This document shows positions 16,888 to 25,687 of a stretch of DNA of 64,000 bases, one piece after another (within the stretch, counting starts at the first letter, position 1; each line of letters begins with the position of its first letter). Origin of the DNA: Hymenobacter pini (GTDB taxonomy: Bacteria; Bacteroidota; Bacteroidia; Cytophagales; Hymenobacteraceae); NCBI RefSeq assembly GCF_020421205.1, contig NZ_JAIZZH010000001.1, positions 1,401,996-1,465,995 on the forward strand, read 5' to 3'. Both the position numbers and the translations under genes were made by a program. The notes beneath the pieces were generated by a model. That model worked only from the letters and a program-made list of their open reading frames with translations, ran no database searches and was not told where the DNA came from.

Positions 16888-18362
16888 TTGGCTTCCGCGT
16901 ACACGAGGAGTGGCTGGACTACAACGCCACCCTGGGGCTGGAAATCCGCAGCCCCCTGTTTGAAACCGATGCCGTGCCGGGGACCAAATCCTATCCGACC
17001 GGCTTTCAGGATACGCCCCGCAACCGCCGCCTGCTGCAGTTTCCCGCCGTGCGGGCCCGCCAGACAGGGCCGGTGCCGCCCATCCCGGCCGACTGCTATC
17101 TGGGCGGCTCGCTCTGGCGGCGCGGCCTGCTGCGCTACCAGCATTACGACAGCGCCAAAAACGAGTACCAGTACCAGTTCGAGGCCGATTCGGACGCGCT
17201 GGCCACCCGCATCGAAGGGCAGAGCTTACCCGGCCTGGCGCTGGGCACGGTGCCGGTGCAGCTGCAGGTGGAAACCGACGATTACGTGCTCTTTCCAGTA
17301 CGCAACAGCACGTTCTACCCGAAAGAGAAAGCGCCCGACTGGGGTAAGGTGGCCAACTACTACGACGGGGCCTTCCCCCTCAACACCGACAAGCTGCGCA
17401 CCACCTACACCCCGTTTCTGAAGGTGGTGCCGCTGCTCAGCCGGGTACTGGGCCAGTTCGGCTACTCGGTGGCCGGCAGCTGGGTAGTTGATCCGGAGAT
17501 TCGGCAGCTGGTGGTGTATAGTACCCGCAGCCTGGATACGGTGGAGGGGCTGGGCAACGTGGCCGAGGTGGCGCTGGCCGGCCTGCTACCCGACATCCGG
17601 GTGGCTGATTTGCTGATTCTGCTGCAGCAGACCTTCGCGCTGGGCTACCTGTTCAACCCCGTGCGCAAGGAGCTGACCATCCGGCCCCTGCGCGACATCA
17701 TCACCGATCCGGTGTATCTGGAGCGGAAAGTGCGGGCCGGCTGGCGCGACGTGGCCACCGAGGTGGAGGGCTTCACGCTGGGCTTCACGGTGGACAGCGG
17801 CGACGACCTGCTCAAAAACTTCAGCTGGCCGGAGGTGCGCCTCGGCAATGGCAAGGAGGTCATCCGGCCCGCCCTCGATACACTCCGGATGGTGCGCGAG
17901 GCCGACCCCGTAAAGCCCGGCCGGAGCTGGCTGGTGCCAGCGGCCGAGCAGGCCGGGGGCTCCGACCGCAAGGACTTCGATATGCAGGACAACCGGGTGG
18001 GGCAGCTGCGGCTGCTCTTTTACCGGGGCCTGCAGCCCGACAGCCAGGGCCAGCTCTACCCGCTGGGCAGCGCCGGCACCGTGAACTACGGCGGCCTGAC
18101 GGTGGGCCAGTACGCGCTGAGCTGGGACGGCCCGGACGGCCTGTACGAGCAGTGGCACAAGGACTGGCTGGCTTTCCGCCTGAACGCCCGCCAGGAGGAG
18201 CGGGTGGTGCCGCTCACGCTGGCCGAGTTCCTTTCCCTTGATCCGGCCCGGAAGGATCGGGTGCAGGAGCTGCACTTTCTCTGGGAGCGGATCAGCGTGC
18301 AGCTGGGCGGCGACGACACCATTGGCGAGGCCCGCTTTACCTACCACCAGACGGCGCACTGA
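16884..18362 (+). CDS. Large unknown phage tail protein
   Basis: A 492-aa protein starting within the end of the SprB-repeat gene and ending on the A of the next ATG. It is beta-rich with many aromatic residues (NSTFYPKEKAPDWGKVANYY) and a helical middle (residues 220-260, IRVADLLILLQQTFALGYLF). It is probably a distal tail or baseplate-like component working with the SprB-repeat protein. No family was recognised. Confidence 0.6.
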   Translation: MIGFRVHEEWLDYNATLGLEIRSPLFETDAVPGTKSYPTGFQDTPRNRRLLQFPAVRARQTGPVPPIPADCYLGGSLWRRGLLRYQHYDSAKNEYQYQFEADSDALATRIEGQSLPGLALGTVPVQLQVETDDYVLFPVRNSTFYPKEKAPDWGKVANYYDGAFPLNTDKLRTTYTPFLKVVPLLSRVLGQFGYSVAGSWVVDPEIRQLVVYSTRSLDTVEGLGNVAEVALAGLLPDIRVADLLILLQQTFALGYLFNPVRKELTIRPLRDIITDPVYLERKVRAGWRDVATEVEGFTLGFTVDSGDDLLKNFSWPEVRLGNGKEVIRPALDTLRMVREADPVKPGRSWLVPAAEQAGGSDRKDFDMQDNRVGQLRLLFYRGLQPDSQGQLYPLGSAGTVNYGGLTVGQYALSWDGPDGLYEQWHKDWLAFRLNARQEERVVPLTLAEFLSLDPARKDRVQELHFLWERISVQLGGDDTIGEARFTYHQTAH

Positions 18363-18799
18363 TGGCAGCGACCCAGCAAATGACGGTGGAGCGGTGGCTC
18401 GAAATCACCCTCTCCAACCTGCGGGAGCAGATCATCCGGCTGAAAGTGAAGGATACCGGCGAGCTGCTCGACAGCATCAAGGGCCACCTGGTAGCGGCAT
18501 CCGACGGGGACGTGCAGAAGCTCTCCATTGCCTACGCCCTCTATGGCAAGTTTGCCGACATGGGCGTGGGCCGTGGTATGGGTGCCGGCGTGCGCAAAAG
18601 CAACAGTGCCTACACCCGCATCCGGGATGAAAAAGGCCAGCTCTACCGCTACTCGCGCAAAAAGCGCCAATGGTACAGCAAGGAAATGGGCCGGCAGACT
18701 TTCCGCCTGAGCACGCTGCTCAGCGAGTTTTACGGCGACACGATGATTGCCTTGGCCCAGGACGCGGCCACGGCGGGAACCATAGAAATTACCTTATAA
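18362..18799 (+). CDS. Small phage tail-region protein
   Basis: A 145-aa protein; basic middle section (VRKSNSAYTRIRDEKGQLYR) and a hydrophobic C-terminal helix. Its size and place between large tail genes and the tape measure are compatible with a head-tail joining, tail terminator or tail chaperone protein. The coding sequence is coupled to the upstream gene by overlap. Confidence 0.55.
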   Translation: MAATQQMTVERWLEITLSNLREQIIRLKVKDTGELLDSIKGHLVAASDGDVQKLSIAYALYGKFADMGVGRGMGAGVRKSNSAYTRIRDEKGQLYRYSRKKRQWYSKEMGRQTFRLSTLLSEFYGDTMIALAQDAATAGTIEITL

Positions 18800-18810
18800 G
18801 TGAAGTCGTA

Positions 18811-21800
18811 ATGGCAGGCAATACGGATACCAGAACCGTCGAGATAATTCTCAAAGGCCAGCAAGCCACCGCATCCATCAAGGAGATGGGGGCCGCCGCG
18901 GCCGTAATGAAGGCCCAGCTCGATAAGATGAGCCAGGATGACCCAGGCCGCGAAAAGCTGCAGCGGGACTATGCCGAAATGAGCCAGCGGTATAAGGAAG
19001 CCAATACGGCGGCCCGCACGCTGGTGAAAACCACCGAGGAGCTGGCGGCCGAGCAGGCCGCGGCTAACGCCGAGGCCGTGCGCATCGTCGTCAACGGCAA
19101 GAAGGTGTCGGCTACCTACAACGAGATGGATGCCGCGGCAAAGCAGTTGGAGAAGGACATCAAGGACCTGACGCCCGGTACGGCCGAATTCATCAAGAAA
19201 AGCAAGGAATTGCAGGAGGTGAAGGGCCGGATGGACGAAGTGGACAAGTCCATCAAGGGAACCGAGAAATCCACCTGGCTGGCTAAGCTGGGACTCGACG
19301 GCATCACCTCAGCCAGCGGGCTGATGAAGGCCGGCTTCCAGGCGGCCATGGCGGCGCTGCTGCCCTTGCTGGCCATTGAGAAAATCTGGGAGATGGTGCA
19401 GGCCTTCGTCGGCCTGGTCAATGAGGTGGACGAGGTGAAGTCGGCAGTGACCACGGCCACTGGGGCCCAAGGCGAGGCCTTGGATGGGCTTACCGTGCGC
19501 GTGCGGGCCCTGTCGAAAACCTTCGGCGACGAGTACGGCGACGTGCTCAAAGCGGCCGACGTGCTGGCCAAGCAGATGGGCGTGAGCCACGAGCAGGCCT
19601 TCGACCTGATCGAGAAGGGCTACCTGGCCGGGGCTAACCGGTCGGGCGAGTTTTTGGACAACATCAAGGAGTACGCCGTGCAGTACAAGGCGGCCGGGGC
19701 TTCGGCCGAGGAGTTCATCACCAGCGTGACCCAGGCCGAGCTGGGCGGGGTATTTTCGGACAAGGGAGCCGATACCGTGAAGGAGTTCGGCCTGCGTATC
19801 CGGGAGCAAACCACGGCCACCCGCGACGCACTGGACGGCGCGTTTGGTCAGGACTTCACCAACCGCATCTTCGCCGGCATCAACTCCGGCAAGATGACGG
19901 TGGTGCAGGCCCTGCGCGAAGTCAGCGCGGCCATGAACGACACCACGGTGCCGGCCAGCAAGCTCCAGACGGTAGTAGCCGACGTGTTCGGGGGCCCGGG
20001 CGAGGATGCCGGCACTACCTACCTGCAGTCCTTGTACAAGGTAGGCGACGGCATCGACAGCCTGATTGACCGCACCAATATGTACACCCAGATGCAGCAG
20101 GAGCAGCTGGCGGCCAACAAGCTGCTGGCACAGGCTGAGGAAGACCTCACGCTGAGCTTTGCCGGATCGGGTACCCAGCTGGAAAACCTGTGGGCCATCA
20201 CCAAGGCCTACGTCTACAACGGCATCACCGGCTTCATCAATGGTATGGAGCAATTGCGGGCGGCCGTGATGGGCAGCATCAGCTATCTGGGCTCGTGGGC
20301 CGTGACGGTGGGCAAGGTGTTTACCATGCTCAAGGATCGGGACTTCTCCGGGGCCCGGCAGGCGTTTGCCACGGCGGGCAAGGATGCGGCCGACGCCTAT
20401 ACCACGGCCTTCAACAAGTCCATTGCCGAGGGCAAGAACCAGCAGCTGGCGGCGCTGGCCGCCGATAAGACCAAGGAGGGCAAGCCCCCGGTGCCATCGG
20501 ACGTGAAAACGGGCGGTTCCTCACGCCAGGATGATGAGAAGGCCGAGAAGGAGCGGGAAGCGGCCCGCAAAAAGGCCCACGATAAGGAGCTGGCCGAGCA
20601 GAAGAAGCACCTGGCCGAACTCAAGAAGGCCCGCGAGGATGCTGAGAAGGCGCAGCTCACGGCCCAGCAGAGCCTGGAAGACCTGCGCGTGGCCGCCGTG
20701 AAGAATAAGTACGAGCGGGAAATTCAGGAAATCAGCCTGCAGACCGACCGGAAGATGGCCGCTCTGCAGGGCGACGATGAGCAGATCATGGCCCAGTGGG
20801 AACTGCTGGAGCAGCAGCGCCAGGAGCGCATTGCCGCCGTGCGTCAGAAGCAGAAAGAGGATGAGCAAAAGCTGAAACAGGAAGACCTGGCCCGGCAGGT
20901 GGAGCAGGAGCAGGCCGACGAGGAGCAGCAGGCCGCCCAACTGGAGCTGGCCTTCACCAACGGCCTGCTGGCCGAGCAGGCGTACCAGGATGCGCTGTAT
21001 GAGCTCAAGCGTGTGTCGATGGAAAACCAGCTGGCCTTGGTCAAGCAAATGAAGGGGGAGGAGTCTGTCGAGTATAAGCGCCTGAACGCGCAGATTCTGC
21101 TCAATGAGGCGGCCCGCATCAAGAAGGAGAAGGAGCAGAAGGAAGACCTGCGCCTGTTTGAGACGCGGCTGGCGCAGGCCGGGGCCGGGCTGCTGAAGGA
21201 GGGGCTGGCGCTGGTAGAAGACAACCTGAACAAGAAATCCGCGGCCTACCAGCTGTTCAAGATGCTGCGCAAGGGCGCGGAGCTGGCCGAGGTGGGCATG
21301 GGCGTGATTGCCGAAACGCAGGCCAACGCCCTGAACGCGGCCCGCAACCCGCTCAACGCCGTGCCGGGTGGCTCAGCCCTGGTGGCCACGCAGCTGGCCA
21401 TCCAGAACGGCTTTGCCATTGCCCGGGGCGTGGCCGCCGGCATTAAGATTGCCGCCTTCAAATCGGGTGGTAACACGATGCGGCCGGGCGAGGTATTTGG
21501 CGTGGGCCAGCTGGCCGGCCTGCTCAGCGGGGCCAGCGGAGGTAGCTTCGCCGGCGGCGGCCCGGTGGGCAAGGCCACCATCGGCCTGATTGGCGAGGCC
21601 GGGCCGGAGCTGGTAATTCCTAACTGGCTGTATTCGGACCCGAAGCAGGCCGACCTGATGGGTTTCCTGGAAGCCCAGATTGCCAGCCGGGGCAATGCCT
21701 TCGCCGCCGGTGGCTCCACGGTGCCTGGCACCTCGGCGGTGAGCAGTGGAGGCAGTGATTCAATAGGGGACTTGATGGCCCAGTTGGTGCGTGTGTTGGG

Positions 21801-21930
21801 CCAGCTGGATGGTCGGCTGGAAGGAGTGGAGCACTGGGCCCGCAATCTGGAAGTCTCACTCGACCTGGTGAAGACGAAGCGCGGGCTGGAGGTAGTGGAG
21901 AAAACCCAGAATGGTGGAGGCATCCGATAG
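18811..21930 (+). CDS. Tail tape measure protein
   Basis: A 1039-aa protein, the longest gene of the prophage. It starts MAGNTDTRTVEIILKG, continues with long Ala/Lys/Glu-rich helices, hydrophobic helical segments near residues 175-205 and 475-525 (AAMAALLPLLAIEKIW; the second a weaker pair), an extended charged coiled coil at about 570-830 (KEREAARKKAHDKELAEQ), and a Gly/Ala-rich C-terminal part with GLIGEAGPELVIPNWLYS. The GEAGPE(A/L) motif near the C-terminus is a familiar tape-measure signature. The length sets tail length. The ATG at 18811 was preferred over upstream starts because those lie inside the preceding gene. Confidence 0.88.
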   Translation: MAGNTDTRTVEIILKGQQATASIKEMGAAAAVMKAQLDKMSQDDPGREKLQRDYAEMSQRYKEANTAARTLVKTTEELAAEQAAANAEAVRIVVNGKKVSATYNEMDAAAKQLEKDIKDLTPGTAEFIKKSKELQEVKGRMDEVDKSIKGTEKSTWLAKLGLDGITSASGLMKAGFQAAMAALLPLLAIEKIWEMVQAFVGLVNEVDEVKSAVTTATGAQGEALDGLTVRVRALSKTFGDEYGDVLKAADVLAKQMGVSHEQAFDLIEKGYLAGANRSGEFLDNIKEYAVQYKAAGASAEEFITSVTQAELGGVFSDKGADTVKEFGLRIREQTTATRDALDGAFGQDFTNRIFAGINSGKMTVVQALREVSAAMNDTTVPASKLQTVVADVFGGPGEDAGTTYLQSLYKVGDGIDSLIDRTNMYTQMQQEQLAANKLLAQAEEDLTLSFAGSGTQLENLWAITKAYVYNGITGFINGMEQLRAAVMGSISYLGSWAVTVGKVFTMLKDRDFSGARQAFATAGKDAADAYTTAFNKSIAEGKNQQLAALAADKTKEGKPPVPSDVKTGGSSRQDDEKAEKEREAARKKAHDKELAEQKKHLAELKKAREDAEKAQLTAQQSLEDLRVAAVKNKYEREIQEISLQTDRKMAALQGDDEQIMAQWELLEQQRQERIAAVRQKQKEDEQKLKQEDLARQVEQEQADEEQQAAQLELAFTNGLLAEQAYQDALYELKRVSMENQLALVKQMKGEESVEYKRLNAQILLNEAARIKKEKEQKEDLRLFETRLAQAGAGLLKEGLALVEDNLNKKSAAYQLFKMLRKGAELAEVGMGVIAETQANALNAARNPLNAVPGGSALVATQLAIQNGFAIARGVAAGIKIAAFKSGGNTMRPGEVFGVGQLAGLLSGASGGSFAGGGPVGKATIGLIGEAGPELVIPNWLYSDPKQADLMGFLEAQIASRGNAFAAGGSTVPGTSAVSSGGSDSIGDLMAQLVRVLGQLDGRLEGVEHWARNLEVSLDLVKTKRGLEVVEKTQNGGGIR

Positions 21931-22042
21931 GGCCAAAAAGGTGGACCTATCCGGCCCCCAACTTGACCGACCGGATTTATTTCCGGTAAGGGGCCAAAAA
22001 GTAGGGCCAGATAGGTAACTTTATGAACCAACCTTTTTGACC
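21930..22042. repeat. Repeat array upstream of the serine recombinase
   Basis: GGCCAAAAAGGT at 21931-21942 is repeated directly at 21992-22001 (GGCCAAAAAG) and in inverted form at 22031-22042 (11 of 12 bases). A second block, ACCTATC at 21945-21951, is inverted as GATAGGT at 22010-22016. A small palindrome CCGGATTTATTTCCGG lies between at 21971-21986. The array could hold recombinase crossover/res sites or an operator. Confidence 0.55.
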
Positions 22043-22049
22043 TGTCAGG

Positions 22050-22613
22050 ATGAATTTTGGCTATGCCCGGGTGTCGTCGAAGGATCAGAACCTCGATACC
22101 CAACTAAAGGAGCTTACCGATGCCGGGGCCGACCGCATCTTCCAGGAGAAAGTATCAGGTGCCAGCACCAGCCGGCCCGAACTGAATAAGCTGCTCGGCG
22201 TGCTCCGGGCCGGCGACACCGTGACGGTGAACCGCCTCTCGCGCCTCGGCCGCAATGCCGCCCACGTAATGCAGTTGGTAAATGACTTCAATGAGCGCGG
22301 GGTGCGCTTCGTCTCGCTCGACCTCGGCATCGACACTAACACGCCGGCCGGTCGCCTGGTGCTGGCCGTTTTCGCTTCGCTGGCCCAGTTTGAGCGGGAG
22401 AGCAATGGGGAGCGGCGCACCGCTGGCATTGAGTTGGCCAAGGCCCAGGGTAAGCACATGGGCCGCCCGGCTGGCGTTGATGAGGAGAAGCTGAAGAAAG
22501 TGAAGACTTCCCTTGCAGCGGGGCTCTCAGTTCACCAGATTGTAGAGGTAACGGGCATCAGCGAAAGCACTGTAAAGAGGTATAAGCGAATTGTAAGCAA
22601 TTCAATCATTTAA
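22050..22613 (+). CDS. Small serine recombinase (invertase/resolvase family)
   Basis: A 187-aa protein of the Hin/Gin/Pin type. The catalytic domain begins NFGYARVSSKDQNLDTQL with the active-site serine at about residue 9 (RVSS), followed by VNRLSRLGRNAAHVMQL containing the catalytic arginines and AVFASLAQFERES. A C-terminal HTH (VHQIVEVTGISESTVKRYKR) binds DNA. Family length is normal. It follows the tape measure gene across a 119-base region carrying direct and inverted repeats. It could switch a tail gene or resolve prophage dimers; no invertible segment was found in the window. Confidence 0.9.
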   Translation: MNFGYARVSSKDQNLDTQLKELTDAGADRIFQEKVSGASTSRPELNKLLGVLRAGDTVTVNRLSRLGRNAAHVMQLVNDFNERGVRFVSLDLGIDTNTPAGRLVLAVFASLAQFERESNGERRTAGIELAKAQGKHMGRPAGVDEEKLKKVKTSLAAGLSVHQIVEVTGISESTVKRYKRIVSNSII

Positions 22614-22664
22614 TTGGAAAATTGAAGATTCATTAATGTTTCACAACTGTAACAAGATAACTCT

Positions 22665-23939
22665 ATGATACCCGAAAAAGTAAGAAAAGGTATGGCTGAT
22701 CCAAAGTATGTTAGCCAAAACACTAGATATGTTGATGTGTCATTTGATCTGCCCTTTTTAATAGCTGTGAATGATGGATTTACCGACAGTCAGCTACAAG
22801 AGTATGTTGAGGCACGTGACAGAGGTGAAAAACCAAGAAAAGAATCTAGTCATCAGCCGCTAGAATATGATCTTGCAGAACTCGAACCATCAAGAATAGC
22901 CATAATTGATGTAAGTGGTTTGTCAAAGGATAACGTCAAATATGGTGTTTACTTGCCAACACAACTTAGTGACTGGTATCGTGTGAGAATTACTGATAAT
23001 GTTATTGTTGGATTATCATTCTTATATAGAATTAATCAACAAAGTGACCCTGTCTATATTGGCTTTCCGTTAGGTGATTCTGTAGGAAATATCGCTTTTT
23101 CAACTGTTTTGATGCGATTGAATTACAATGATTTAGATAACATCAAGACTCTGCTTGAATCTCAGATTTTCGATCATGACGTAATTAATACAAACCCTAA
23201 ATATTCAATTTATAATCAAAAAAAGGATTTTGTAAATGATGCTAACGGTGATGTATATCTCGCATTATCCGAGATTGTTATTAATAAATTCATTGAAAAA
23301 TATAAATTTATTAATGATGTATATTTTATAAATAATATTACTAAGAATGTATTTAGAAATGTTATCATAAGATGGTACGATAGTTTAAATGATATTATCA
23401 AGGAGCTGGCCATATTACCCGTGCCAATACTTGAATTTGCTTCTCAAAAAGTATCTTCGGAAGCAGATGCGCTGTTAAGGGCATCACTTATTGACAATGA
23501 AAATTTAGATATAGTAAAAGTGTTGGATTTAGAAATAAGAGGAAGACTAGATCGAGGGGAGTGGCGATTAGCTGTTGTTGATAGCGCAGTTATGTTTGAA
23601 ACTTGGATACATCCTAAGCTTGTCTATCATTATCGCACTGAAAGAGGAATGGGTAAGGGTAAGTATGATAAAATGATGTCGTTTAATGATGCGGATGGTA
23701 AAAGGCACCCACTGCCGATAAGCTTGATTCTCGAAAACATAATACCTAATGTTATCGGAGAGAGTTTTATTGATAAAACGGAGGCAATAGATTTAAAAAA
23801 GAATGCCATTCAACTAAGAAACGATATCGTTCATGGTAATACTCATATAATTAATAAGCAGCAGGCTGTTAACGCTTATCTCAGCGTTAGGAAAGCAATA
23901 GAGTATTTGGAAGCTCATTTTTCGAGAAGTAAAGACTAA
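22665..23939 (+). CDS. AT-rich HEPN-motif protein, candidate defence moron
   Basis: A 424-aa protein, strikingly AT-rich compared with every neighbouring phage gene. The C-terminus holds IQLRNDIVHGNTHIINK: Arg385 and His390 form the Rx4H motif of HEPN ribonucleases, followed by helices (QQAVNAYLSVRKAIEYLEAHF) as in HEPN/Apea-type proteins. The N-terminal 300 residues have no recognised family. HEPN proteins of this layout occur in abortive-infection and toxin systems, so an anti-phage role carried by the prophage is plausible. The gene is 51 bases after the recombinase and has no obvious antitoxin partner. Function is inferred from one motif. Confidence 0.6.
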   Translation: MIPEKVRKGMADPKYVSQNTRYVDVSFDLPFLIAVNDGFTDSQLQEYVEARDRGEKPRKESSHQPLEYDLAELEPSRIAIIDVSGLSKDNVKYGVYLPTQLSDWYRVRITDNVIVGLSFLYRINQQSDPVYIGFPLGDSVGNIAFSTVLMRLNYNDLDNIKTLLESQIFDHDVINTNPKYSIYNQKKDFVNDANGDVYLALSEIVINKFIEKYKFINDVYFINNITKNVFRNVIIRWYDSLNDIIKELAILPVPILEFASQKVSSEADALLRASLIDNENLDIVKVLDLEIRGRLDRGEWRLAVVDSAVMFETWIHPKLVYHYRTERGMGKGKYDKMMSFNDADGKRHPLPISLILENIIPNVIGESFIDKTEAIDLKKNAIQLRNDIVHGNTHIINKQQAVNAYLSVRKAIEYLEAHFSRSKD

Positions 23940-23963
23940 GTGTATAAAGGCTTTTTTCTGTCC

Positions 23964-23994
23964 TTCGCTTCTGGCTTATAAAAAGTGAGGTTTG
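23964..23994 (+). promoter_or_regulatory. Prophage promoter-like element, copy G
   Basis: A T-run (23952-23957), then TTCG (23964-23967), 19 bases, GAGGTTTG (23987-23994). The second box overlaps the left arm of a long hairpin. No GC-rich terminator stem precedes this copy. Confidence 0.5.
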
Positions 23995-24024
23995 GGTTCT
24001 TCTGCTACCCCAAACCTCACTTTT
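23981..24024. other. Perfect 16-bp hairpin before a small secreted gene
   Basis: AAAAGTGAGGTTTGGG (23981-23996) pairs without mismatch with 24009-24024. A left A-run and right T-run make it look like a two-way terminator or an attenuator placed five bases before the ATG at 24030. Confidence 0.65.
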
Positions 24025-24029
24025 GCATT

Positions 24030-24305
24030 ATGAAGCGCATCTTACTTGCCGCCGGTGGTCTGCTCAGCCTGTTCATGGCCAGCACAACGCCACTTTCCTC
24101 TACTGTTGAAACTGCTGACATGCAGTCCGTCTCGGAGCACCGAGGTAGGCCAACTGGCCAGGACTCGCTTACTTTGAAGCAGGAGGCAAACCCGATTGCC
24201 TTTTCGGCCCGCCCGGATAGTAGCTTCATTCGCACCCATTTTCGGGATGTGTCCGGCCCGCGCCGAGTGAAGTACGGCAACCGCCGCTGGGTGCAGCTAT
24301 CGTAA
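24030..24305 (+). CDS. Small secreted protein, unknown
   Basis: A 91-aa protein with an N-terminal signal peptide (basic MKR, then LLAAGGLLSLFMAS) and a hydrophilic, Arg/Ser-rich mature part. ATG 24030 is directly after the hairpin and was preferred to an upstream frame start at 23985 that would begin inside the promoter element. A strong terminator follows at 24334. No family was recognised; probably a lysogeny-expressed moron. Confidence 0.5.
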   Translation: MKRILLAAGGLLSLFMASTTPLSSTVETADMQSVSEHRGRPTGQDSLTLKQEANPIAFSARPDSSFIRTHFRDVSGPRRVKYGNRRWVQLS

Positions 24306-24333
24306 AGGATAGCTTTTGTAAGCCTTCAGTAAA

Positions 24334-24374
24334 CAGAACGCCCCGCTTCCAACCGTAGCGGGGCGTTCTGTTTT
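24334..24374. terminator. Strong two-way terminator between moron and integrase
   Basis: ACAGAACGCCCCGCT pairs with AGCGGGGCGTTCTGT over an 8-base loop with a trailing T-run. It separates the plus-strand gene from the minus-strand integrase. Confidence 0.85.
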
Positions 24375-24469
24375 GGGGAAACGGGGAAACAGTAAAATGC
24401 CACTGCAGGGAGCGTAACTTCTGCACCGGTTCTGGTGCTACCTGTTGGGGACGCACCCCAAGCAGGCTG

Positions 24470-25606
24470 TTAAAAGTCCGGCATTTTGGCCAGCTGCTCA
24501 TCATCATCGAACATCCCTAGCTTGCGCAGATAGGTTGCCGTGATGCCGGCGTGGGCGTGTCGGCAGTGCCGCCGCACCAGCTCAATATCGTGCGTGGCCA
24601 AGTACAGGTTGATAGCACCAGTGTGCTTATAGCCATAGACAGTGTGTTCCCCATCGTTCAGGCCCACGGCGGCCAATACCTTACGGTGCCGCTTGGCAAA
24701 CCAGTTTTTTCCCACGGGCTCTGGCCCCGGCTGGTGCGTCTTGGTAAACACGTAGGCATTGGGCGGGTAGGAGCGCAGGCCCGCTTTTTCGATCAAGGCC
24801 TCGAGCTGGCGCACGATGGCCACGTGCTCGGCCTTGCTGTTCTTGGCCCGGGCCGCTGGCACGAGCACCGTGCGCGGCTTGATGTCGCGCACGCGCAGCA
24901 AACGCAGCTCACTGCCACTGCGAATAAAGCCGTAGTAGATGAAGCTTATATATAGGAGTAGCTGCTCATCGCCCCGCCGTAGAATCTCGGCGGTGATAGC
25001 CTGCCGCTCGACCTCCGTGTAGGGAACATGAATAGGGGAGGCTTCCACCTTGCGCAGCTCGGTGGGCGCGCAGGGGTTGCGGGTCAGGATTTCCTGCTTG
25101 ACCAGGTAATTAAAGGAGGCGTTGAGGCTGTTGCGGTAGTTATTATAGGTTTTGGCCGTAATGCCGCGCTTGCTCTGCTGGTCCAGGAAGCTGGTGATGT
25201 GCGCCAGCGAGAGAAACTTGAGCGGGAGGGACGCAAAGGGCGCATACTCGCGGATGCGGCGCAGGGCCACGTTGTAGAACTCCGTGCCCACGCCGGCCGC
25301 GGCCTTACGCTCTACCACCCATTCCACGGCCTGCTGCACGGTCGCCTTTTTCGGGTCAATGCCCAGGGTAACGGCCGGGGTCTTGCCGGCCGTGTAGCCT
25401 TCCTCCAGCAGCTGCCGAATCTCGGCCAGCTTCTCCTTGCACACCCGCCGCCGCTCGCGCAGGGTGGTGTACTTGTTCATGCCCGTGTACTGCTTGCGCA
25501 CGAAGGCTTGTTTATCAGTATCCCAGATTCGGTAGTCAATATACCACCGCTTGGACAGGTCGCCCTCGGCATCGAACAGGCGGGGTTCGTACTCAGGGGC
25601 GTACAT
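24470..25606 (-). CDS. Tyrosine-recombinase prophage integrase
   Basis: A 378-aa integrase that excises and inserts the prophage. An N-terminal AP2/SAM-like DNA-binding region precedes the catalytic domain. Box I contains FIRSGSELRLL (Arg, about residue 230). Box II reads YGYKHTGA, where the usual H-x-x-R is replaced by Tyr and Lys, a form seen in many Bacteroidota integrases. The nucleophile is the Tyr of ATYLRKLG near the C-terminus. ATG 25606 is favoured; a GTG at 25645 is in frame but sits in the tRNA terminator. The gene reads away from the adjacent tRNA-Met, the usual integrase/att arrangement. Confidence 0.88.
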   Translation of the reverse strand: MYAPEYEPRLFDAEGDLSKRWYIDYRIWDTDKQAFVRKQYTGMNKYTTLRERRRVCKEKLAEIRQLLEEGYTAGKTPAVTLGIDPKKATVQQAVEWVVERKAAAGVGTEFYNVALRRIREYAPFASLPLKFLSLAHITSFLDQQSKRGITAKTYNNYRNSLNASFNYLVKQEILTRNPCAPTELRKVEASPIHVPYTEVERQAITAEILRRGDEQLLLYISFIYYGFIRSGSELRLLRVRDIKPRTVLVPAARAKNSKAEHVAIVRQLEALIEKAGLRSYPPNAYVFTKTHQPGPEPVGKNWFAKRHRKVLAAVGLNDGEHTVYGYKHTGAINLYLATHDIELVRRHCRHAHAGITATYLRKLGMFDDDEQLAKMPDF

Positions 25607-25643
25607 GGGGCTGTGATAATTTTGTGATAAAAAAGTAACAAGC

Positions 25644-25680
25644 ACAAAAAAACGGCTTCTCCGTTCTGGAAAAGCCGTTT
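25644..25680 (-). terminator. Terminator downstream of tRNA-Met
   Basis: On the minus strand AAACGGCTT and AAGCCGTTT form a stem around 13 bases, followed by T. It ends the tRNA transcript just before the integrase. Confidence 0.7.
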
Positions 25681-25687
25681 TTGTATG

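Noticed and set aside
21246..22103. A 285-aa minus-strand frame across the tape-measure end and recombinase start
   Set aside because: Pro/Ser-rich shadow frame covering the repeat array; no domain.
22050..22613. The serine recombinase as a transposon resolvase in an insertion sequence
   Set aside because: No transposase, terminal inverted repeats or target duplication was seen around it.
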